The notes under the pieces: model-generated
What the model saw: only the letters and a program-made list of their open reading frames with translations
The model's database searches: none
What the model was told of the DNA's origin: nothing
Shown: piece by piece, positions 13,134-17,171 of the stretch
Numbering within the stretch: the stretch's first letter is position 1
Layout: each line of letters opens with the position of its first letter
Made by a program: the position numbers and the translations under genes
Assembly: GCA_934526125.1 (NCBI GenBank)
Contig: CAKSZU010000043.1
Coordinates: 1-17,171 of the forward strand
From: an uncultured Faecalibacterium sp.
GTDB lineage: Bacteria; Bacillota; Clostridia; Oscillospirales; Ruminococcaceae
Direction: 5' to 3'
Length of the DNA: 17,171 nt

Positions 13134-15485
13134 AAAATTGTCCTCCTTGACAGAACTCTCTTTATGGTCTTCAACTGCGGGCCGTGCGGAGACAGCGGGC
13201 AGGGAAGCGGTATTTTTGGCCTTCCGGTCGTGCTTCGTGCTGTGCAGGTCGAACAGGTTCAGCCGCAGGGCGTTGCTCACGACGCAGAAGCTGGACAGGC
13301 TCATGGCGGCAGCACCGAACATGGGGTTCAGGGTCAGACCGAAGGGGATGAACACACCGGCAGCCAGCGGGATGCCGATGAGGTTGTAGATGAAGGCCCA
13401 GAACAGGTTCTCGTGGATGTTGCGCAGGGTGGCGCGGCTGAGCCGGATAGCGGCAGGCACATCCGAGAGCTTCGAGTTCATCAGGACCACATCGGCGGCG
13501 TCGATGGCTACATCGGTACCGGCGCCGATGGCGATGCCGGTGTCGGCACGGGTCAGGGCAGGGGCATCGTTGATGCCGTCGCCCACCATGGCCACCTTGC
13601 CGGACTGCTGCAGTCTGCGGATGACGGCTTCCTTGCCGTCGGGCAGGACCCCGGCGATGACCTCATCCACACCGGCCTGACGGCCGATGGCATCGGCGGT
13701 GCGCTGGTTGTCGCCGGTGAGCATGACGACCCGGATGCCCATGTTCTGCAGCTCCTGAATGGCCCGGGGACTGTCCTCCTTGATGGTGTCCGCCACGGCG
13801 ATGACGCCCATCAGACGGCCCGCGCCGCCGAAGAAGAGGGGCGTTTTGCCCTCAGAGGCCAGTGCGGAAGCCTGTGCCTGCATCTCCTCCGGCACAGCGG
13901 CTTCGGCGGTGATGAAGGCGGCGTTTCCGCCGTAGATCTCCATGCCGTTCAGCCGGGCGGACAGGCCGTTGCCGGGCAGGGCGGCGAAATCGGTGACCTC
14001 CGGGCAGTCGAGGGTGCGCTCTTGGGCGTAAGCCAGAACGGCCTTTGCCAGCGGATGTTCGCTCTTCTGTTCCAGTGCGGCGGCCAGCGTCAGCAGTTCG
14101 GTCTCGGTCACGCCCTCAGCGGGGAGGGTGTCGGTGACTTTGGGTTCGCCGCTGGTGATGGTGCCGGTCTTATCCAGTGCTACGATCTGGGTGCGGCCCG
14201 CAGCTTCCAGCGAGGCAGCCGTCTTGAACAGGATGCCGTTCCTGGCACCCAGACCGTTGCCCACCATGATGGCCACGGGGGTCGCCAGACCCAGGGCGCA
14301 GGGGCAGCTGATGACCAGCACCGAAATGCCCCGGGCCAGTGCATAGCCGAACTCCCGGCCCAGCAGCAGCCAGACGATGGTGGTGATCACTGCGATCGAA
14401 ATGACAGCAGGCACGAAGAAGCCAGACACGGTGTCGGCGATCTTGGCAATGGGGGCCTTGGTGGAAGCGGCATCGCTGACCATCCGGATGATCTGGGCCA
14501 GAGTGGTATCCTCGCCCACGCGGGTGGCCTCACACTTCAGGAAGCCGGACTGGTTGGTGGTGGCGGCGCTGACCTTGTCGCCCTCGGCCTTGTCCATGGG
14601 GATGCTCTCGCCGGTCAGGGCGCTCTCGTTCACGGCGCTGGAACCTTCCAGCACGATGCCGTCCACGGGGATGTTCTCGCCGGGGCGCACCACAAAGAGG
14701 TCGCCCTTCTTCACCTGCGCGATGGGTACGCTGACTTCGGCACCGTCCCGCAGCAGGGTGGCGGTCTTGGGGGCCAGCTTCATCAGGCTCTTGAGGGCGT
14801 CAGTGGTCTTGCCTTTGGAGCGGGCTTCCAGCATCTTGCCCACGGTGATCAGGGTCAGGATCATGGCGGCGGACTCGAAGTAGAACTCCATCATATAGTG
14901 CATGACCAGTTCGTCGTTGCCGTCCACCTGTGCGCGGGTCATGGCGAACAGGGCGTAGGTACTCCAGAGGAAGCTGGCTGAGGAGCCCAGGGCCACCAGC
15001 GTATCCATATTGGGTGCGCGGTGGATCAGTCCCTTGAAGCCGCTGATGAAGAACTTCTGGTTGATGACCATGATGATGCCGGCCAGCAGCAGCTGGACCA
15101 GACCCATGGCGACGTGGTTGCCGTCAAACCAGTGGAGCAGGGGCCAGCCCCACATCATGTGCCCCATGGAGAAGTACATCAGCACCGTCAGAAAGATCAG
15201 CGAGGCGATGAGGCGCTTCTTCAGCTTGGGTGTTTCGTGGTCTTCCAGAGCGTCCAGATCGGCGCTGGAGGTGTCGGCAGCGTCCGCCGTCTTGGGGCTG
15301 GCACCGTAGCCTGCATCCTGCACAGCCTTGATGATGGCGGCGGCGCTGGCGGTGCCCTCCACGCCCATGGAGTTGGTCAGCAGGCTCACCGAGCAGCTGG
15401 TCACCCCGGGCACACCCTTCACAGCCTTTTCCACCCGGGCAGAGCAGGCCGCGCAGCTCATACCGGTAACGTGATATTGTTCCAT
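12924..15485 (-). CDS. copA: Cu(I)-exporting P1B-type ATPase CopA with a C-terminal CopZ-like domain
   Basis: A membrane ATPase pumping Cu(I) out of the cell. In order over 853 residues: an N-terminal metal-binding domain (GMSCAAC, Cys11/Cys14), eight expected membrane segments, actuator motif TGES, the transmembrane metal site CPC (Cys394, Pro395, Cys396), phosphorylation site DKTGT with Asp438, the nucleotide-domain SEHPLAKA, hinge GDGINDAP, and final membrane helices carrying YNL and MSLSS, typical of Cu(I) pumps. After about residue 750 a charged linker leads to a second metal-binding domain (785-853, Cys796/Cys799). A C-terminal domain of this kind is unusual, since these domains normally lie at the N-terminus. 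The start at 15485 follows GGAGGGA (15490-15496). It lies 38 bases downstream of csoR in one operon. Confidence 0.95.
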   Translation of the reverse strand: MEQYHVTGMSCAACSARVEKAVKGVPGVTSCSVSLLTNSMGVEGTASAAAIIKAVQDAGYGASPKTADAADTSSADLDALEDHETPKLKKRLIASLIFLTVLMYFSMGHMMWGWPLLHWFDGNHVAMGLVQLLLAGIIMVINQKFFISGFKGLIHRAPNMDTLVALGSSASFLWSTYALFAMTRAQVDGNDELVMHYMMEFYFESAAMILTLITVGKMLEARSKGKTTDALKSLMKLAPKTATLLRDGAEVSVPIAQVKKGDLFVVRPGENIPVDGIVLEGSSAVNESALTGESIPMDKAEGDKVSAATTNQSGFLKCEATRVGEDTTLAQIIRMVSDAASTKAPIAKIADTVSGFFVPAVISIAVITTIVWLLLGREFGYALARGISVLVISCPCALGLATPVAIMVGNGLGARNGILFKTAASLEAAGRTQIVALDKTGTITSGEPKVTDTLPAEGVTETELLTLAAALEQKSEHPLAKAVLAYAQERTLDCPEVTDFAALPGNGLSARLNGMEIYGGNAAFITAEAAVPEEMQAQASALASEGKTPLFFGGAGRLMGVIAVADTIKEDSPRAIQELQNMGIRVVMLTGDNQRTADAIGRQAGVDEVIAGVLPDGKEAVIRRLQQSGKVAMVGDGINDAPALTRADTGIAIGAGTDVAIDAADVVLMNSKLSDVPAAIRLSRATLRNIHENLFWAFIYNLIGIPLAAGVFIPFGLTLNPMFGAAAMSLSSFCVVSNALRLNLFDLHSTKHDRKAKNTASLPAVSARPAVEDHKESSVKEDNFMKKTLHVEGMMCGHCEARVKKALEALPAVDEAVVSHESGTAVVTLNAEVADADLKKAVEDQDYKVTGID
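13141..13148 (-). promoter_or_regulatory. internal Shine-Dalgarno inside copA
   Basis: AAGGAGGA on the minus strand encodes Lys780-Glu781 and part of Asp782 of CopA. It lies 7 bases before the Met785 codon that starts the CopZ-like domain, and it decides the nested start. Confidence 0.75.
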
Positions 15486-15523
15486 TGGTTCCCTCCGACA
15501 AGTGTATCTTTCCCGGGCAGGGG

Positions 15524-15904
15524 TCATTTCATGAGTTTGGGCAGCAGTTTCAGCAGCTCGTCCAGTTTTTCGTCCCCGCCGCTGCGCAGGTCATCCGCCA
15601 CACAGGTGCGGATATGCTGGCTCAGCAGCTCCCGGGTAAAACCGTTCAGCGCACTGCTCACCGCCGCGACCTGAACGAGGATGTCGGTGCAGTACACATC
15701 CTTGTCCACCATGCCCCGGATGCCCCGGACCTGGCCTTCGATCCGGCTCAGGCGGTTCATCAGGGCGCGGTATTCGGCATCGCTCCGCTGTTTGTGGCGG
15801 CAGCAGCCTTCGTGGGCAGCGTCCTCCTCCGCCGGGACAGCTTCGGGTGCCGGGGCGGTGCAGTGGGGACAGGATGCTTCGGGATGCTTGACAGATTCGT
15901 TCAT
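15524..15904 (-). CDS. csoR: CsoR-family copper-sensing repressor
   Basis: An all-helical DNA-binding repressor that releases its operator when it binds Cu(I). The DUF156/CsoR core starts at RLSRIEGQVRGI (51-62), with the Cu(I) ligands Cys72, His97 and Cys101 in the canonical spacing of 25 and 4 residues. The 126-residue product carries about 40 extra N-terminal residues with CPHC (12-15) and HEGCCRH (31-37), a second possible metal site absent from the minimal family. The start at 15904 is set by AAGGAGT, about 7 bases upstream. It is the first gene of the csoR-copA operon, with a CsoR-type palindrome in its leader, so autoregulation is expected. Other metal or sulfide/formaldehyde sensors share the fold, but the copA neighbour favours copper. 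Confidence 0.94.
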   Translation of the reverse strand: MNESVKHPEASCPHCTAPAPEAVPAEEDAAHEGCCRHKQRSDAEYRALMNRLSRIEGQVRGIRGMVDKDVYCTDILVQVAAVSSALNGFTRELLSQHIRTCVADDLRSGGDEKLDELLKLLPKLMK

Positions 15905-15922
15905 GGTCGGGACTCCTTCAAT

Positions 15923-15937
15923 TACCCCTTGGGGGTA
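15923..15937 (-). promoter_or_regulatory. CsoR operator
   Basis: TACCCCTTGGGGGTA is a GC-centred inverted repeat of the form described for CsoR boxes (TACCCC...GGGGTA). It lies just downstream of the predicted transcription start and upstream of the csoR ribosome site. Confidence 0.82.
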
Positions 15938-15955
15938 TTTATCGTTTACGACAGC

Positions 15956-15984
15956 ATTGTAGCACAGTTTGTCCTATCACGCAA
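15956..15984 (-). promoter_or_regulatory. promoter of the csoR-copA operon
   Basis: On the minus strand, TTGCGT (15979-15984) and TACAAT (15956-15961) are separated by 17 bases. The predicted start near 15949 puts the operator at about +12 to +26. Confidence 0.78.
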
Positions 15985-16030
15985 GTAGGGATTGAAATTT
16001 GAAATGTTAAATTTTTGTGAACACAAAAGG

Positions 16031-16059
16031 GCAAAAGAAAAGAGGGCCCGCAGGCCCTC
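16031..16059 (-). terminator. intrinsic terminator after the esterase-like gene
   Basis: On the minus strand, GAGGGCC (16053-16059) pairs with GGCCCTC (16042-16048), with a 4-base loop, followed by TTTTCTTTTG. Confidence 0.88.
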
Positions 16060-16066
16060 CAGGAGA

Positions 16067-16822
16067 TCAGTGCTGGAATACGCGCTCGGCGAAGAGGTTC
16101 AGCTCCTTGCCCCACCAGTACCAGTCGTGGGAGACATCACTGCCCCACAGTTCCAGATGGACGGGCAGGCCGCAGCCGGTCAGGGCGTCGGCCAGAGCCT
16201 GGGTATCCACCAGCGCATCGCCCTCGTAGCTGCCCTGTCCGGCGCAGAGGATCAGGCTGTTTTCTTCCGCATCGGCAAAAGCCTTTTTCTCCACCAGTCC
16301 GTCAGCGGCCAGATAGGCCAGGGGGGAGTTGCGCAGGACGAGGTCGTCCCCGGCATCGCCCAGGAAACGGCCCATGTCATACAGACCGGACAGGCCGATG
16401 GCCCCGGCAAAGATCTCCGGACGGCGCAGGCGGCAGTTGACGGCCTGATAGGCGCCGGTGTCCACACCGATGACCCAGAGCGTTCCGGTCTTTTCGGCGC
16501 CGTTCAGGGTCAGGATGCGGGGAGCCAGTTCGCCGGTCAGGTAGTTGAAATACTTTTCCTGCATCTCGGCCCGGCGGCGGGGCGAAGCGTCCCCGGCCAG
16601 CAGGCTCTCGGCGTCGATGCTGTCGGCGCAGAACAGCTGGACCCTGCCCGCGTTCAGCAGGGCGGCAACAGCGTCCGGCATCCCGTTGTTTTCCCAGTCG
16701 TAGAAGCGGCCGCCCCGTGCGGGCAGGGCCAGCACAGGGGTGCCGGCATGGCCGTAGACCTTGAACTCCATGTCGCGGCCCAGCAGCCGGCTCCATTCTT
16801 TATAGTACATCCCTTGGATCAT
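16067..16822 (-). CDS. alpha/beta-hydrolase, putative-esterase type, with Asp in place of the nucleophile Ser
   Basis: A 251-residue protein resembling the COG4947-type putative esterases. Family features are the N-terminal GRDMEFKVYGHAGTPVLALP (15-34), the glycine-rich GGRFYDWEN loop (37-45), a nucleophile elbow between a strand and an AVN-containing helix, RRPEIFAGAIGLSGLYD (133-149), RNSPLAYL (164-171), and a late histidine in SHDWYWW (His232). The elbow reads G119-V-D121-T-G123, where relatives have Gly-x-Ser-x-Gly. It could be an Asp-nucleophile hydrolase, as in dehalogenases and epoxide hydrolases, or a catalytically dead protein. The start at 16822 follows GGAGGA at 16830-16835. It lies 17 bases after the DUF4250 gene, probably in the same transcript. 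No signal peptide is seen. Confidence 0.82.
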   Translation of the reverse strand: MIQGMYYKEWSRLLGRDMEFKVYGHAGTPVLALPARGGRFYDWENNGMPDAVAALLNAGRVQLFCADSIDAESLLAGDASPRRRAEMQEKYFNYLTGELAPRILTLNGAEKTGTLWVIGVDTGAYQAVNCRLRRPEIFAGAIGLSGLYDMGRFLGDAGDDLVLRNSPLAYLAADGLVEKKAFADAEENSLILCAGQGSYEGDALVDTQALADALTGCGLPVHLELWGSDVSHDWYWWGKELNLFAERVFQH

Positions 16823-16840
16823 GACAGCGTCCTCCTGCTA

Positions 16841-17017
16841 TTACACGAATTGATTGCGCCGGGGGTCGTACTCGTACCCCGCGGCGGAAAGCTTTGCGCA
16901 GAGCGCGGCTTTGTCCTCGTCCAGATCATCGCACAGGGCGTCCAGCGTGGGGTAGAAGTCCCGCAGCTTCAGGTTGACCATGCTCAGCAGCATGATCGGA
17001 TCATTTGGCAGTGCCAT
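16841..17017 (-). CDS. DUF4250 family protein
   Basis: A 58-residue protein of unknown function, common in gut Clostridia. The family hallmarks are intact: PNDPIMLLSMVNLKLRD at the start, LCDDLDED in the middle and GYEYDPRRNQF at the end. Length is as expected for the family. The sequence suggests a small helical protein, and the second half (residues 20-55) resembles a compact helix-turn-helix, though DNA binding is inference. GGAGGA about 8 bases before ATG sets the start. It shares a unit with the esterase-like gene. No clear promoter lies between it and the L28 terminator. Confidence 0.88.
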   Translation of the reverse strand: MALPNDPIMLLSMVNLKLRDFYPTLDALCDDLDEDKAALCAKLSAAGYEYDPRRNQFV

Positions 17018-17035
17018 CGTGTTTTCCTCCCGAAA

Positions 17036-17073
17036 CAAAAACAAAAAGCCGGTCACTCGACAAAGTGACCGGC
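17036..17073 (-). terminator. intrinsic terminator after rpmB
   Basis: On the minus strand, GCCGGTCACT (17064-17073) pairs with AGTGACCGGC (17048-17057), with a 6-base loop, followed by TTTTTGTTTTTGT. Confidence 0.9.
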
Positions 17074-17085
17074 AGATGCAGCTAC

Positions 17086-17171
17086 TTAGACAGCGCGGGT
17101 GACTTTGCCAGCGCGCAGGCAACGGGAGCATGCGTAGATATACTTGGGAGAGCCCTCCACGACCGCCTTGA
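17086..17171 (-). CDS. rpmB: 50S ribosomal protein L28, C-terminal part (partial)
   Basis: The last 28 codons of a gene that enters from the right edge. The tail reads KYIYACSRCLRAGKVTRAV then TAA, matching the conserved L28 C-terminus (a Cys-x-x-Cys-Leu pair, then Gly-Lys-Val-x-Arg). The visible CSRC pair could bind zinc if a second Cys pair is present in the missing N-terminal part. It is a structural protein of the large ribosomal subunit. A strong terminator follows 13 bases downstream. The start lies outside the window. Confidence 0.93.
   Translation of the reverse strand, partial: KAVVEGSPKYIYACSRCLRAGKVTRAV

Noticed and set aside
12903..14981. 692-codon plus-strand open frame opposite copA
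   Set aside because: No motifs, starts inside a terminator region, and is antisense to a well-defined P-type ATPase.
1..17171. CRISPR arrays, insertion sequences, integrase, prophage genes or att sites next to the two tRNAs
   Set aside because: No regularly spaced repeats, transposase or recombinase motifs, or tRNA 3'-end duplications were found. The copper genes sit beside housekeeping genes with no border repeats.

Overview
The window looks like chromosome from a GC-rich, Gram-positive gut Clostridium relative, most likely an Oscillospiraceae member close to Faecalibacterium. The grounds are strong AGGAGG-type ribosome sites, sigma-A promoters and many U-tailed hairpin terminators, a SCIFF peptide with its radical SAM maturase (a Clostridia marker), DUF2508 and DUF4250 genes, oleate hydratase, and a CsoR/CopA copper operon. 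The assignment rests on recognised protein families, not on a database search. No CRISPR array, insertion sequence, integrase or phage gene was seen.

Layout, left to right. 1-1068: a possible gene tail, then tRNA-Ala(CGC) on the minus strand with its own promoter and terminator, then a decayed region holding a collapsed peptidyl-tRNA hydrolase (PTH2) pseudogene. 1069-7475: three separately promoted plus-strand metabolic genes: oleate hydratase, a Tat-exported 5'-nucleotidase-type phosphoesterase and a cytoplasmic family 3 glycoside hydrolase. The first two end in strong intrinsic terminators, and the third ends in a hairpin shared with the convergent minus-strand gene. 7562-9119 (minus): a very short secreted beta-helix/adhesin-like remnant, a Cof-type HAD phosphatase and tRNA-Gln(CTG).

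9348-12830 (plus) is the most distinctive block: a DUF2508 protein, then the SCIFF ranthipeptide precursor, its SPASM radical SAM maturase, and a PLP-dependent Orn/Lys/Arg decarboxylase-like enzyme that starts on the base after the maturase stop codon. A terminator-like hairpin lies between precursor and maturase and probably keeps peptide expression above enzyme expression. The precursor has Gly at residue 37, where characterised SCIFF peptides carry the Thr that accepts the thioether bond.

12924-15904 (minus) is a copper-efflux operon: a CsoR repressor with a Cys/His-rich N-terminal extension and a CopA ATPase whose frame runs on into a complete CopZ-like domain. That domain has its own in-frame Shine-Dalgarno and ATG, so one frame could yield both a CopA-CopZ fusion and free CopZ. 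16067-17171 (minus): the 3' end of rpmB (ribosomal protein L28), DUF4250, and an alpha/beta-hydrolase of the putative-esterase type whose nucleophile-elbow serine is an aspartate.
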